A stretch of DNA of 64,000 bases from Bacteroidales bacterium (GTDB lineage Bacteria > Bacteroidota > Bacteroidia > Bacteroidales > Muribaculaceae). Within the stretch, counting starts at the first letter, position 1; every line of letters begins with the position of its first letter. Below the pieces are notes generated by a model. That model was given only the letters and a program-made list of their open reading frames with translations, was not told the origin of the DNA and did not search any database. The stretch is from assembly GCA_015061005.1 (NCBI GenBank), contig SUXJ01000007.1:1-64000 (forward strand). The letters run 5' to 3'. This document shows, piece by piece, positions 36,485 to 47,500 of the stretch. The translations under genes were made by a program, and so were the position numbers.

Positions 36485-36521
36485 CAATCCACAAAATCAC
36501 CTTAAAAGAATACCCGTTCAA

Positions 36522-38729
36522 ATGATCCAAACAATTATTAAGCGCGACGGCAGAGTCGTTGGATATAACGAAGAAAAGATTAAGGCAGCCATTCGCAAGG
36601 CGATGTTAACAACAGAACTCGGCGAAGATGAGGCCTTGATACAGCGCATAGTTGACCGCATCGGCATGACCGGCAACGAGCAAATGTCGGTCGAAGAAAT
36701 TCAAGACCTTGTTGAACTGGAATTGATGAAATCGCCGCGCAAGGAAGTTGCACGCAAATACATTGCATATCGAAATCAGCGCTCAATTGCGCGCCGTGCG
36801 AAAACCCGCGATTTGTTCATGGAAATCATTGCCGCCAAGAACAATGACATTACGCGTGAAAACGCCAACATGAACACTGATTCGCCTGCCGGCATGATGA
36901 TGAAATTTGCATCGGAGACCACCAAGCCATTCGTTGATGACTATCTGCTCAGCGATGAAGTGCGCGAAGCTTTGCGCCACAATTATATCCATATTCACGA
37001 CAAAGACTACTACCCCACCAAGTCGCTGACATGCGTTCAGCACCCCTTGGACCGCATTTTAGAAAACGGATTTATTGCCGGGCACGGGGAATCCCGCCCT
37101 GCCAAGCGCATCGAAACGGCAAGCATTATCGGATGTATCTCAATGGAAACGGCGCAAAACGAGATGCACGGAGGTCAAGCCATTCCGGCTTTTGACTTCT
37201 ACTTGGCTCCATTTGTGCGGTCATCGTTCATTGAGGAGATAAAAACGATTGAAACGCTATCGGGTCAAGACTTGAGCCATCTTTACCATACGGAAATTGA
37301 GGACTTCATAATCAAGCCACTCGACGGATTGGAAGGCGAAGCGCGTCAGTTACAACACGCCATTAACCGAACGACTGCCAGAGTACATCAAGCCATGGAA
37401 GCGTTCATTCATAACATGAACACCATTCACTCACGCGGAGGCAATCAGGTCGTGTTCAGCTCCATCAATTACGGCACCGACACGTCGGCAGAAGGACGCT
37501 GCGTTATACGAGAACTCCTTAACTCCACTTACGAAGGAGTGGGCAACGGCGCGACAGCCATATTCCCGATTCAGATATGGAAAAAGAAACGCGGAGTGAG
37601 CTACTTGCCAACCGACCGAAACTACGACTTATATCAGCTTGCTTGCAAAGTAACGGCACGTCGCTTCTTCCCCAATTTTGTAAATTTGGATGCGACATAT
37701 AACCAGCACGAAAAATGGGACATCAACGACCCGAAACGCTACATGTATGAGCTCGCAACTATGGGCTGCCGCACTCGCGTTTTTGAAAATCGCTACGGAG
37801 AGAAAACATCAGTGGGTCGCGGCAACTTGTCGTTTACCACGATTAACATTGTGCGCCTTGCCATCGAACTCATGGGCATACAGAGCAAAGAAGAGCGCGT
37901 TGAACGATTCTTCAAACGCCTCGACGAAGTGATGAATATCACGGCAAAACAGCTCCACGACAGATTTGAGTTCCAGAAAACAGCCCTCGCCAAGCAATTC
38001 CCGCTATTGATGTCGCGACTATGGAACGGCTCTGAAAAACTCGGTCCTAACGACACGATTGAATCGGTCATAAATCAAGGGACACTCGGCATCGGATTCA
38101 TAGGACTTGCGGAATGCCTCGTGGCTCTCACAGGCAAACACCACGGTGAAGATGCCGACGCACAAACCCTCGGTCTGCGCATCGTGAGCCACATGCGCTC
38201 TCGTGCCAACGAGTTCTCTGAACGCTACAATCACAACTACTCCATCTTGGCAACTCCGGCCGAAGGACTCAGCGGCAGATTTACGCGCGGCGACCGTAAA
38301 TCGTTCGGCGTGATTCCGGGAATCACAGATCGCGACTACTATACCAACTCAAACCATGTTCCGGTATATTATCACTGTTCACCACGCCATAAGGCTCAAA
38401 TCGAAGCCCCCTATCATGAGTTGACTCGCGGCGGCCATATTTTCTACGTGGAAATAGACGGAGATGCAACCCACAATCCTCAAGCAATCAGCGACATCGT
38501 TGACTTGATGGACCAATATAACATCGGCTACGGTTCAGTAAACCACAACCGCAACCGCTGCATGGATTGCGGCCACGAAGACGCATCGGAAGGACTGGAA
38601 GAATGCCCGAAATGTCACGGAAAGAACATTGACCGACTACAACGCATCACCGGCTACCTCGTCGGCACCACTGACCGCTGGAATTCAGCCAAACTCGCCG
38701 AGCTGCGCGACAGAGTCGTTCATAAATAA
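36522..38729 (+). CDS. nrdD: anaerobic ribonucleoside-triphosphate reductase
   Basis: A 735-residue class III ribonucleotide reductase that makes deoxyribonucleotides from NTPs without oxygen through a glycyl radical. An ATP-cone allosteric domain fills residues 3-92 (IKRDGRVVGYNEEKIKAAIR). The barrel follows, with NMNTIHSRGGNQVVFSSINY and GCRTRVFENRYGEK. The C-terminal zinc site is CMDCGH and CPKCHG, and the radical loop RITGYLVGTTDRWN carries the likely radical glycine at 711. The activase gene starts one base after the stop, so both come from one message. This is a hallmark of a strict or facultative anaerobe. Confidence 0.97.
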   Translation: MIQTIIKRDGRVVGYNEEKIKAAIRKAMLTTELGEDEALIQRIVDRIGMTGNEQMSVEEIQDLVELELMKSPRKEVARKYIAYRNQRSIARRAKTRDLFMEIIAAKNNDITRENANMNTDSPAGMMMKFASETTKPFVDDYLLSDEVREALRHNYIHIHDKDYYPTKSLTCVQHPLDRILENGFIAGHGESRPAKRIETASIIGCISMETAQNEMHGGQAIPAFDFYLAPFVRSSFIEEIKTIETLSGQDLSHLYHTEIEDFIIKPLDGLEGEARQLQHAINRTTARVHQAMEAFIHNMNTIHSRGGNQVVFSSINYGTDTSAEGRCVIRELLNSTYEGVGNGATAIFPIQIWKKKRGVSYLPTDRNYDLYQLACKVTARRFFPNFVNLDATYNQHEKWDINDPKRYMYELATMGCRTRVFENRYGEKTSVGRGNLSFTTINIVRLAIELMGIQSKEERVERFFKRLDEVMNITAKQLHDRFEFQKTALAKQFPLLMSRLWNGSEKLGPNDTIESVINQGTLGIGFIGLAECLVALTGKHHGEDADAQTLGLRIVSHMRSRANEFSERYNHNYSILATPAEGLSGRFTRGDRKSFGVIPGITDRDYYTNSNHVPVYYHCSPRHKAQIEAPYHELTRGGHIFYVEIDGDATHNPQAISDIVDLMDQYNIGYGSVNHNRNRCMDCGHEDASEGLEECPKCHGKNIDRLQRITGYLVGTTDRWNSAKLAELRDRVVHK

Positions 38730-38730
38730 G

Positions 38731-39210
38731 ATGTCGGACACCCTACGCGTATTGCAGATAGTCCCCGGGACGTCGGTTGACGGCCCGGGGCTTCGCACGT
38801 CCATTTACCTTGCCGGCTGCAACCACCATTGCCCCGGGTGTCATAACCCCTCCTCGTGGGATTTCCGCGGAGGCACTGAGATGAATATTGACGAGCTTGC
38901 CGATATAGTTATTGCTCACGGATTCAATGTCACACTAACCGGCGGCGATCCGCTTCAAACGCCAAATCCGAGCGGACTGCTGCGATTGGTGAGGAGACTA
39001 AAAGCCGAAGGACTAAAAATTTGGTGCTATACGGGCTACACCTTTGAGGAACTTGCGGATCACGAAGAACTAAAGGAGCTCGTCGGCGAATTTGAGGCAA
39101 TAGTCGAAGGGCCATTCATTGCCGCCGAGCGAGACCCCGACCTGCGCTTCAGAGGCTCTCGAAATCAGCGCATTATACAGCCCGACGGCACGCTCTTTCA
39201 ACTTTTATAA
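38731..39210 (+). CDS. nrdG: anaerobic ribonucleotide reductase activating protein (radical SAM)
   Basis: The ATG at 38731 directly follows the nrdD stop; the earlier in-frame start at 38629 lies inside nrdD and is not used. 159 residues. The radical-SAM cluster motif is CNHHCPGC (CX3CX2C), followed by NPSSWDFRGG and the SAM-binding VTLTGGDPLQTP. NrdG uses a 4Fe-4S cluster and SAM to place the glycyl radical on NrdD. VDGPGLRTSIYLAGC is the classic activase start. Short, as usual for NrdG. Confidence 0.96.
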   Translation: MSDTLRVLQIVPGTSVDGPGLRTSIYLAGCNHHCPGCHNPSSWDFRGGTEMNIDELADIVIAHGFNVTLTGGDPLQTPNPSGLLRLVRRLKAEGLKIWCYTGYTFEELADHEELKELVGEFEAIVEGPFIAAERDPDLRFRGSRNQRIIQPDGTLFQLL

Positions 39211-39250
39211 CAGTTGCTCACGCTCAGCGTTAACGGCTGTTATTTTTATT
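39209..39250 (+). terminator. terminator of nrdDG
   Basis: A 15-base imperfect stem (AACAGTTGCTCACGC / GCGTTAACGGCTGTT, with G-U pairs and two mismatches) around a 3-base loop, followed by ATTTTTATTT. It overlaps the nrdG stop codon. Confidence 0.65.
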
Positions 39251-39360
39251 TAACTAAGTATTAAGTAACTTTTCGAAAAAAAAATGCCCTGTTTTGCAAA
39301 AAAATTCCTAACTTAGCATGCCATTTTATGTGGACATACAAACCTATAAATTAACCTTAT

Positions 39361-42300
39361 ATGCTAAAACCAATCAAAATTATCATGGCTGCATCGCTAA
39401 TGGGAGCAATGGCTATTGCCACACCCGCCCACGCTGCAGCCACGTCGGCTACTGCCACACAGTCGCAGACTTCAGCCACCGTAGTGGTGTTAGATGAATT
39501 GGGTGAACCAATGATCGGCGCAACCGTTCAAGTGGTTAATAATCCCGCCAAGGGAGGCGCAACCGACCTTGACGGGCGTTTTTCACTCGCTAACATCGCC
39601 AAGGGGACCAAACTGAAAATTTCCGCTATCGGCTACAAAGACATGGTAGTCGAATGGAAAGGCGAGCCCATCGAAGTTCAGCTCGAATTGGATTCGCAAG
39701 TGCTCGGTGAAGTCGTTGTCACCGCAATGGGTATCCAGCGTAAAGCGGCATCACTGACCTATGCCACCCAACAGGTCAAGGCAGAAGACCTCATGAAGGT
39801 TCAAGACGCCAACTTCGTTAACGCATTGAGCGGTAAAGTTTCCGGTGTAACCATCACTCAGAGTGCCGGTGGCGCGGGTGGTACATCCAAGATTCTACTG
39901 CGCGGTAACAAGTCGGTTATGGGCAGCAATGACCCGTTGATCGTTGTTGACGGTATTCCGATGACCAACCAAGCCAAGGGCGGCTCGGGCTGGAGCGACG
40001 GTTCTTCATTGGGCTACTCAAGCTCATCTGAAGGCGGCGACGCTCTTTCACTGATTAACCCCGACGACATTGAAAGCATCAACGTGCTCAAGGGCGCAAA
40101 CGCAGCCGCACTCTACGGCTCTGCGGCAGCCAACGGTGTATTGATGATTACCACCAAGAAAGGTAAAGAAGGAAAAATCAACATTTCGATTAATTCAAAC
40201 GTAACATTCGACACTCCGCTTGTCACCCCCGACATTCAATACCTCTATGGTACGAAAATTCAAACCGACCCGAACGGCAATCCGATCGGCATGTCATTAG
40301 GCGGTTGGGGCAAGGAAATCGGCACCTACACCGAAGCTGAACTCGGTTATGCCAACTCAAAGCTGACCAACGTTGCTCAGCGCCATGTTGACAACTTCTT
40401 TGAAACCGGCATGACGTGGAATAACTCAATTGCGATTTCGGGCGGCAACCAGAAGGTTCGTTCATACTTCTCATATTCGAATTCAAATTCGAATGGTATG
40501 ATGCCGAACAACTCCTATAATCGTAACACATTCTCATTCCGTCAGAACTTCAACTTGTTTGAAAACAAACTGAAGATTGACCTCTCAGTCAATTATGTAT
40601 ATGCGAAAACTTTGAATCGTCCCGGTGGCGGCACTACAATGAATCCGCTCTATGACCTCTATCGTCTTCCCGGCAATGCGGACCTCGAATACTACCGCAA
40701 CAACTACATGATTGAAAACGGCACATGGCAATCCTCAAACCAAATCTCCTATATTAAAGACGGTAAGAAAGTATCGGAATACGCTCAACTCTCCGGTCCG
40801 ATGCAAAACTGGTTCTATCCCTCCACTCCGGACAACAACAACCCCTACTGGATCACCGGCATGAACCGCAGCAAGCAAGTTGAAGAGCGCGTTTACGGTT
40901 CAGCAGTCGTGAGCTACGAAATCATCTCAGGCTTGATGGTACAGGCTCGTTTGAACGTTGACCGCACCAAACTTCAGGGCATCACCAACCGCTATGCCAC
41001 CACTCAACTTCCTTCCGCACAGGAAGACTTCGGTATTTATGGCAACGACCGCTATACCAGCAATGACTGGTATGTTGACGTGATGGCTTCTTATAACAAG
41101 ACCTTCAACGACAAATACTCAGTATCTGCATCAACCGGTTGGGTGGGTCACACAGTTAAGAATGACTCATATACTCAGTGGGTTCAAGCAACGGTATTTG
41201 ATCCCTACAATGACAACAAACTGCCCCACCTCGTTAACTACTTCCACCCCACCGCCAAGTACGGCAGCAACAATGTGAGCCAAAGCAACGGTTCAAACTG
41301 GGATAAGGGTTGGTTCTTCACCGGTCAACTCGGCTATAACGACATGGTATTTATTGAAGGCAGCTACCGTATTGACTGGTATCGCGCATTCCGTCAATTC
41401 TCATCGCGCGGCACTCCCGACCACTACGGCTACTGGTCAATCGGCGCAAACACCTTGATGGACAAATACCTGCCCATGCCCGAATTTATCACTCACCTGA
41501 AGCTTCGCGCATCTTACTCGGAAGTAGGTAACTCAATTCCCAACCAAGTGTTTGCCAAGACTTCGGTTAACACAGTGACCGGCGGCGCACCAGCGCCCTT
41601 ATATGGTTATTTCGACAATCCCCTGCCCGAAAAATCCAAGTCATTTGAAGTTGGTTATGATATTTCATTGTTCCGCAGCAACCTGAATTGGGACTTGACC
41701 TATTATAATACGAACCTCACAAACTCTTACTTCCTTGCTGCGACAACCGGCGGTAAGTCCAAACCCGTTAACACCGGTTCTATCCGCAACCAAGGTTTCG
41801 AGACCACACTCACCTATAATCTCCTTGCCGGAGAAGACTGGATGTGGCGCACCGGAGTGAATCTCTCTTACAACGACAATAAGATTGAAAAGACCTTCCT
41901 TGACGAACAAGGCAACCCCGCAAAGATGGAACAATCAATTGCCAACGGTTCACTTGCAGTTCGCTACGCTCCCGGCGGTCAATACGGCGACATCTACGCC
42001 CTTGACTTCAAGCGCAATGATGACGGCACAATCTATATTGATCCTCAGCACGGTGTACCCACCAAGTCTCAAACAGATTGGGTATATCTGGGCAACATGA
42101 ACTCAAAATGGAACCTCGGTTGGTCAAACACTATTCAGTGGAAAGACCTCTCGCTCTACTTCCTTATCAGCGGACGCATCGGCGGTAAGTTCGTTTCACT
42201 GACCGAAGCCTACCTCGATGAAATCGGTATGTCGCAGCGTTCAGCCGATGCACGTCAAGCCGCCATCGCCAACAACATCGTATGGACATCTGTTGACGGC

Positions 42301-42639
42301 AAATCCAAGCCGGGCATGTACGTTGACGGCACTTTGGTTCCGGTTGAAGACTACTACAAGACGGTAGGCGGTCAGCGCTTCGGCACTGAGTACGTTTACG
42401 ATGCCACTAACATTCGCTTGGGCGAAATCTCGCTGAGCTACACCATGCGCAACCTGTTCAAGGGTGCCATCAAGGGCTTGACCCTCTCGGCAACAGCACG
42501 TAACCTCTTCTTCATCTACAAGGCTGCGCCGTCAGATCCCGACTTGGCACTTTCTACCGCTAACGGCCTCGGAGCATTCGACATCTTCAACATGCCCTCA
42601 TGCCGCTCCTACGGTATAAACCTCAAAGTGGAATTCTAA
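39361..42639 (+). CDS. SusC/RagA-family TonB-linked outer-membrane transporter
   Basis: A 1092-residue outer-membrane protein. A signal peptide (to about 28, HAAATS) is followed by a carboxypeptidase-regulatory-like domain (about 40-115; ELGEPMIGATVQVVNNPAKG and AISAIGYKDM-type strands), a plug domain (about 120-240; LSGKVSGVTITQSAGGAGG, DPLIVVDGIPM, DDIESINVLKGANAAALYG) and a 22-strand barrel ending in INLKVEF. SusC proteins import oligosaccharides captured by their SusD lid, driven by TonB. SusD follows by 20 bases and a GH85 endoglycosidase comes next, so the cargo is probably N-glycan-derived oligosaccharide. No sigma/anti-sigma or hybrid regulator gene is adjacent. Confidence 0.95.
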   Translation: MLKPIKIIMAASLMGAMAIATPAHAAATSATATQSQTSATVVVLDELGEPMIGATVQVVNNPAKGGATDLDGRFSLANIAKGTKLKISAIGYKDMVVEWKGEPIEVQLELDSQVLGEVVVTAMGIQRKAASLTYATQQVKAEDLMKVQDANFVNALSGKVSGVTITQSAGGAGGTSKILLRGNKSVMGSNDPLIVVDGIPMTNQAKGGSGWSDGSSLGYSSSSEGGDALSLINPDDIESINVLKGANAAALYGSAAANGVLMITTKKGKEGKINISINSNVTFDTPLVTPDIQYLYGTKIQTDPNGNPIGMSLGGWGKEIGTYTEAELGYANSKLTNVAQRHVDNFFETGMTWNNSIAISGGNQKVRSYFSYSNSNSNGMMPNNSYNRNTFSFRQNFNLFENKLKIDLSVNYVYAKTLNRPGGGTTMNPLYDLYRLPGNADLEYYRNNYMIENGTWQSSNQISYIKDGKKVSEYAQLSGPMQNWFYPSTPDNNNPYWITGMNRSKQVEERVYGSAVVSYEIISGLMVQARLNVDRTKLQGITNRYATTQLPSAQEDFGIYGNDRYTSNDWYVDVMASYNKTFNDKYSVSASTGWVGHTVKNDSYTQWVQATVFDPYNDNKLPHLVNYFHPTAKYGSNNVSQSNGSNWDKGWFFTGQLGYNDMVFIEGSYRIDWYRAFRQFSSRGTPDHYGYWSIGANTLMDKYLPMPEFITHLKLRASYSEVGNSIPNQVFAKTSVNTVTGGAPAPLYGYFDNPLPEKSKSFEVGYDISLFRSNLNWDLTYYNTNLTNSYFLAATTGGKSKPVNTGSIRNQGFETTLTYNLLAGEDWMWRTGVNLSYNDNKIEKTFLDEQGNPAKMEQSIANGSLAVRYAPGGQYGDIYALDFKRNDDGTIYIDPQHGVPTKSQTDWVYLGNMNSKWNLGWSNTIQWKDLSLYFLISGRIGGKFVSLTEAYLDEIGMSQRSADARQAAIANNIVWTSVDGKSKPGMYVDGTLVPVEDYYKTVGGQRFGTEYVYDATNIRLGEISLSYTMRNLFKGAIKGLTLSATARNLFFIYKAAPSDPDLALSTANGLGAFDIFNMPSCRSYGINLKVEF

Positions 42640-42659
42640 TATCATAAACATTATCAGAT

Positions 42660-44459
42660 ATGAAACTCAAAGATTTGAAATATTTAGTTGCAGTGCTTAC
42701 GCTTCCGGGAGTAACGTCTTGCATGGAGTTCGACAACCCGGCTGACGAATTCGCGCCCAATGAAGTCCAAGTTGATGCAACGATTTATCAAGGCGATGCC
42801 GATGCGCTCGACTTCACGGTAGAGCCTACCGAAGCAGAAGTAGATGCGGCAATGGCAGCGTTGGAAACGAACTTTGCCAACGTAATCAATGCTCAGACCT
42901 CCCTGCTTGGCGGTAAAGACGGAGCTCCTCTGCAGGAACACTACTATCAGATTGTATATAATATGACAGTGGACTGCTATGCAGGTTTCTTCACCATGAT
43001 TAACAGCAGTTTCATGAGCGGAACAATGGAAACCACCTATTCTTACCATCAAGGCTACTGCGAAGGTCCCTACGGACGTTTCCTCAACATGAAGAACGAC
43101 CTTGGCAACTTCCTGAACCGCGATGAATCAAACATGGTAGTTGAATTGAAGGCCGTTGCTTTGCTGATGTTTGACATCGTGGCACAAGAAAACACCGACA
43201 TCTTCGGTTCAATCCCTTACGTTGACCACAAAGGCAATAAGGAAACCAACCCGTTCACCTTTAATAAAGGCATAGACATCTACTACTCCATTATCAAGAA
43301 CCTTGACGACATCAATGCCTGTTTGTTGAATTTCGAAAACCGCCCTCAGTGGTATAAAGACAAACTCAATGCGAAATTGGCGTCGATTGACCAATCAACC
43401 ATTACACGCAGCTTTGATACATGGCGCCGCCTTGCCAACTCTCTGAAGTTGCGCATGGCAATGCACTTGGCAAAAGTGTCGCCCGATGATGCCAAGCGTT
43501 TTGCTGAAGAAGCAGTAGCTGCCGGCGTTATCGACTCTAAGAATCAGCAAGTGGGTGTGTTCGGCGGAACTTCGTTCGGTTCAAGATCACATTGCGTGAA
43601 CGTAATCATGAGAGGATGGAACGACATTCGCATGAATGCATCGTTCATCAGCTTGCTCAGCAGCTTGAAACACCCCTACATGAACTATCTGTTTGCGAAG
43701 AACAACAATCAGCTTATCAACCAGACCACCGGTGAAGTAATGGAACCCGGAACTGAAATCGTTGGTGTTCGTGCCGGTCTTCGCATGGAGCCCTCTCAGC
43801 AGTATTTCTCCAATATGCGCTTTGCATACTCCACAATGAACTATGACGACCCGATGGAAAATGCAAACTGGATGCCTTTCTATCTGATGAAGTGGGCTGA
43901 AGTTGACTTCCTCAGAGCTGAAGGTGCGCTTCGCGGTTGGGACATGGGCGGCACTGCCGAATTCTTCTATAACCGCGGTATCGACAATGCCGACTGCTCC
44001 GACGTGTTCTCTATGCCTTCAGGCGACTATGAGAAATACCTCGCAGAATATAAGGAACTGACAGAAGCCGTTCCCTACACTTACGTTGACCCGATGGACT
44101 CAGCCAACAACATTGAAAGCGTGACCAAAATCGGCGTTAAGTGGGACGAAGCTGATGATCAGGAAACCAAACTCGAAAAGATCATCACTCAGAAATATAT
44201 TTCGGCTTATCCTCACAGCTACGAAGCATGGGTAGATCTGCGTCGTACAGGTTATCCGAAGCAGTTCCCGGTATTGAATCCCACCTTGGGCAACGACGGC
44301 AGTCTCTCGGATGGCGACATGATTCGTCGCTCACGCCTACCTTGGGGCAACACCATTGCAGGTCAGGAAGACGTGACCAATACCGGTCTTGAAGCCATCG
44401 GCGGTCCCGACGTGATCGCGACACGCGTATTCTGGGACATTCCCGGCGGAAACTTCTGA
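42660..44459 (+). CDS. SusD/RagB-family glycan-binding lipoprotein
   Basis: A 599-residue surface lipoprotein with lipobox GVTSC (cysteine about 21) followed by MEFDNPADEF, an acidic export signal. The helical TPR-like SusD fold is seen in the NPFTFNKGIDIYYSIIKNLDDINACL stretch and in WRRLANSLKLRMAMHLAKVS, RMEPSQQYFSNMRFAYS and ITQKYISAYPHSYEAWVDLRRTGYP, the last being a SusD hallmark near the C-terminus. It forms the lid of the SusC channel encoded just before. Followed by a strong hairpin and the GH85 gene. Confidence 0.93.
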   Translation: MKLKDLKYLVAVLTLPGVTSCMEFDNPADEFAPNEVQVDATIYQGDADALDFTVEPTEAEVDAAMAALETNFANVINAQTSLLGGKDGAPLQEHYYQIVYNMTVDCYAGFFTMINSSFMSGTMETTYSYHQGYCEGPYGRFLNMKNDLGNFLNRDESNMVVELKAVALLMFDIVAQENTDIFGSIPYVDHKGNKETNPFTFNKGIDIYYSIIKNLDDINACLLNFENRPQWYKDKLNAKLASIDQSTITRSFDTWRRLANSLKLRMAMHLAKVSPDDAKRFAEEAVAAGVIDSKNQQVGVFGGTSFGSRSHCVNVIMRGWNDIRMNASFISLLSSLKHPYMNYLFAKNNNQLINQTTGEVMEPGTEIVGVRAGLRMEPSQQYFSNMRFAYSTMNYDDPMENANWMPFYLMKWAEVDFLRAEGALRGWDMGGTAEFFYNRGIDNADCSDVFSMPSGDYEKYLAEYKELTEAVPYTYVDPMDSANNIESVTKIGVKWDEADDQETKLEKIITQKYISAYPHSYEAWVDLRRTGYPKQFPVLNPTLGNDGSLSDGDMIRRSRLPWGNTIAGQEDVTNTGLEAIGGPDVIATRVFWDIPGGNF

Positions 44460-44469
44460 TTTGACACAT

Positions 44470-44505
44470 TGACTCACATGGCGAGAACAAACGCCATGTG
44501 AGTCA
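44470..44505 (+). promoter_or_regulatory. strong intercistronic hairpin between susD and GH85 gene
   Basis: A perfect 14-base inverted repeat (TGACTCACATGGCG / CGCCATGTGAGTCA) with an 8-base loop lies 11 bases after the SusD stop. No T-run follows, so it is more likely an RNA-processing or stabilising element, or a partial attenuator that sets the ratio of transporter to enzyme, than a full terminator. Confidence 0.6.
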
Positions 44506-44552
44506 TATATCAAATATGACAATCTATTATTCCCTTATTTATTAATACCTAT

Positions 44553-47500
44553 ATGAGTAAATTTTACAAACTCGGATTGATGTGCGCAGCCGCACTCATC
44601 CCGATGTCGATGATGGCTCAGGATTATCCCGCCTCGACATCCTCGCAAATTTACGACCAAACCCCGTGGGAAAACTTCAAAGTTCTGGAGCTCTTTGCTA
44701 AAGCCTACGATGACGGTCGTAACTATCCGACAAAAGCAGAATTTGAGTCCATCGGTTTGACCATGGATCTTGAATTCGTACGCTCTCACACACGTCAGCG
44801 CCCCATCTACAAAGATGCGAGCAAAGACATCGTACAAGACATTAACCACGATCGCCAACTCTGGTGTAACCTCCCTGCAGGCTACGGTAAAGGCACCGGT
44901 GGTTATCCCTCAACAGAATTTGACCAAGACGTGTTCTCTTTCTGGAACTACACCAACCTCTATGGTGCATGGAACTATGGTTTCCTCTTGGCTCCCGGCG
45001 CATGGATTGATGCCGCACACAAGAACGGCACACGCATGTATGGCGGTATCGCATTCTTTGAATCATGGAATGACGACGGTTCTGAAGGCGCATTCCAGAA
45101 ATTCATCACCACCAAGAACATCAACGGCACAGATTACGCCTACAAGTATTCTCGTGCATTCGTGAATGCAGCAGCATTCTTCGGCAATGACGGTTATAAC
45201 TACAACTCGGAAGGCACAATTTATCAGACTTCCGACTTTGTCGGCTTCCATGCTGAAGTAAAGAAAATTGCCAACGACCTGAACATTCTCGGTTTCGGCA
45301 TCGGCCAATACACCATGAACGCATCATTGAGCAACTCTAACATCGGTTATCTCTATGGTGACTCACAAAGAGGTGAAATCTACGACTGTATGCTCAACTA
45401 CAGCGCTAATATGCTGTACTATCGTGGCGTGCCCGGAACAACCTCTGCTGTAGAAGCTGCCGGTCTGTCAATGGACAACGTATATCAAGGACACCTCCTC
45501 GTAGGTCTTGATCATGACTATTGGATTCAGATGAACAACAACGACGTGCAAAAGCGCATGAACATTGTTATCTGGGGCGAACATGACCAGAGTCGTTTCT
45601 TCCAATTCCGTATCGGTGAAGACCCGCTGTCAACTCAAAGCAACTACCAGAAATTGATGGAAAAAGCGTTCTCCGGTGCTAACCGCAACCCGTTGAGCCG
45701 CCCTGAAATCAACAACGCATGGGGTAAATTCCAAGTTGCTGACGCAAGCCAAGCCAACGAACAGCTCAACAACAGCCCCGGTTTCGCTTCAATGTTTGCC
45801 GAACGCACTGCAATCGGTCCGTCACTTCCCTTTGAAACAAACTTCTCACTCGGTAACGGTGAAAGCTACTTCTACAAAGGTAAAGTTACTCATGGTCCAT
45901 GGTACAACATGAGTCAGCAGGACATCGTTCCCACCTATCGTTGGTTGGTAACTACTAAGAACAACATGACCACCTATGCAAACGACATCAACGTTGAGTT
46001 CACTCACGAAGATGCTTACATTGCAGGTTCTTCAATCCGTCTGAGCGGTTCAACTTCAGCCGGCAATGACATCGTACTGTATCGCACCAACCTCAAAGCA
46101 ACTGAAGGCAACGTAAAAGTTGACCTCGCAGTTAAGAGTGGCAAGGAAGGCACCAACGCAACTAACCTCTCTGTTATCCTTCGCAAACAAGGCTCAAACG
46201 CATGGATTGAAGTACCTTACGGCACAACTTCCGGCAAGACTTGGGAAGCCAAGACTCTCGAAGTAAGCGGCATTGCCAAGGGCGAAGTTATTGAATATAT
46301 CGGTCTGCGCGTTAACGGTACTACTGCATCGGACTATCAGATGCTCGTAGGTCACCTCAGAGTTTCTGACGACCGCAAGGTTAACGTTGCTCCTCTGCGC
46401 GAGAACTCACTCGTAGTTGAAGTTAAGGAAGAAACTACAGCTGCTTTGTCAGTGAAACTTAACTGGGAACCCAACTACGACGCATTCAGCACTTCTATCG
46501 ACAAGTTCGGCATGGTTTACAACGATGAAATCAACGTTGACCACTTCGAAATTCTCTTCAAAGAAGGCGAAGAAGGTAAGGTTCGCGAAGTAGGCCGCAC
46601 CGCACAATGGGCTACTTACATCGGCAACATTCCTTTGGCACAGACTGCTACTGCCTACATCGGCGTTCGCGCAGTATCGGTTGACCTCAAGTCAGTATCT
46701 CCCGTTCAATGGGTTGCAATTCCTCGCTATCAGGGTGAACTCCCCGAACCCGAAGTTGAAGACCTCTATGGCAAGACTTGGATGAGCAGCGTCGGTAATG
46801 GTACTCTCGCAAACTGTATCGAAAACATTTGGGTAGAAAAAGTTACTACCACAGGCGCAACTCAGAACTTGAACTATCAAGTTACCAGCAACCCGCTTAA
46901 GGGCGTATCTGAAGAACAGTACTACTTTGCAAAAGACCACAAGTTGATCGTTGAACAAGGTCAGACCATCACTATCAACTACAAGGGTTATAACTCAGGC
47001 ACAAGCGAATCTCTGCAATATGACTTCGTAAATGCTTATATCGACTATGACGGCAACTACTCATTCCTCGATGCAGACGAAACTATTGGTAAGTTCGGTA
47101 ACTTGAACCAAGGCACAATGGCAATCGTTGATCCCGGTTTGGAACTCACCATTAAGATTCCTGCAGATGCCAAACCCGGTGCATCTCGCCTGCGCATTGT
47201 AGGTTCTGACGCTTGGACCCCCCACCCCGGCCCGACAGGTGGCACAGTTAAGGGTTACTCAATCGACTTCCCCATGGAAATCACCGGTAACAACCCCGGC
47301 CGTAAAGCAGCTGAAACCTATAAGGATCGTCGCGACGAAGGCGAAGCTGAAGAACCCGAAAACATGGACGGCGAATCCGGCATTGAAGAAGTAGGCGTTA
47401 ACACCGCATTCTCTTCAGTAACCGTTGCTAACGGCGTTGCTACTTTCGTTAACACTGAAAAGGCTTGGTTCTACACAATCGACGGCCGTTGCGTTAAGCA

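Larger units (their letters stand above)
36192..36521. other. divergent intergenic region, AT-rich, two promoters
   Basis: 330 very AT-rich bases between divergent genes. They carry a promoter for each side, listed separately, and a twice-repeated AAGTTTTCCAAAA-like motif around 36345 and 36410 that could be a regulator site, for example for nrdDG. No gene is seen. Confidence 0.55.

Noticed and set aside
38629-38730. Longer start for nrdG inside nrdD
   Set aside because: The extra residues derive from the glycyl-radical end of nrdD; the ATG right after the nrdD stop gives the normal NrdG length.
44337-44522. Minus-strand short frame over the susD end
   Set aside because: It is a shadow of SusD coding sequence and of the perfect hairpin, with no motif.
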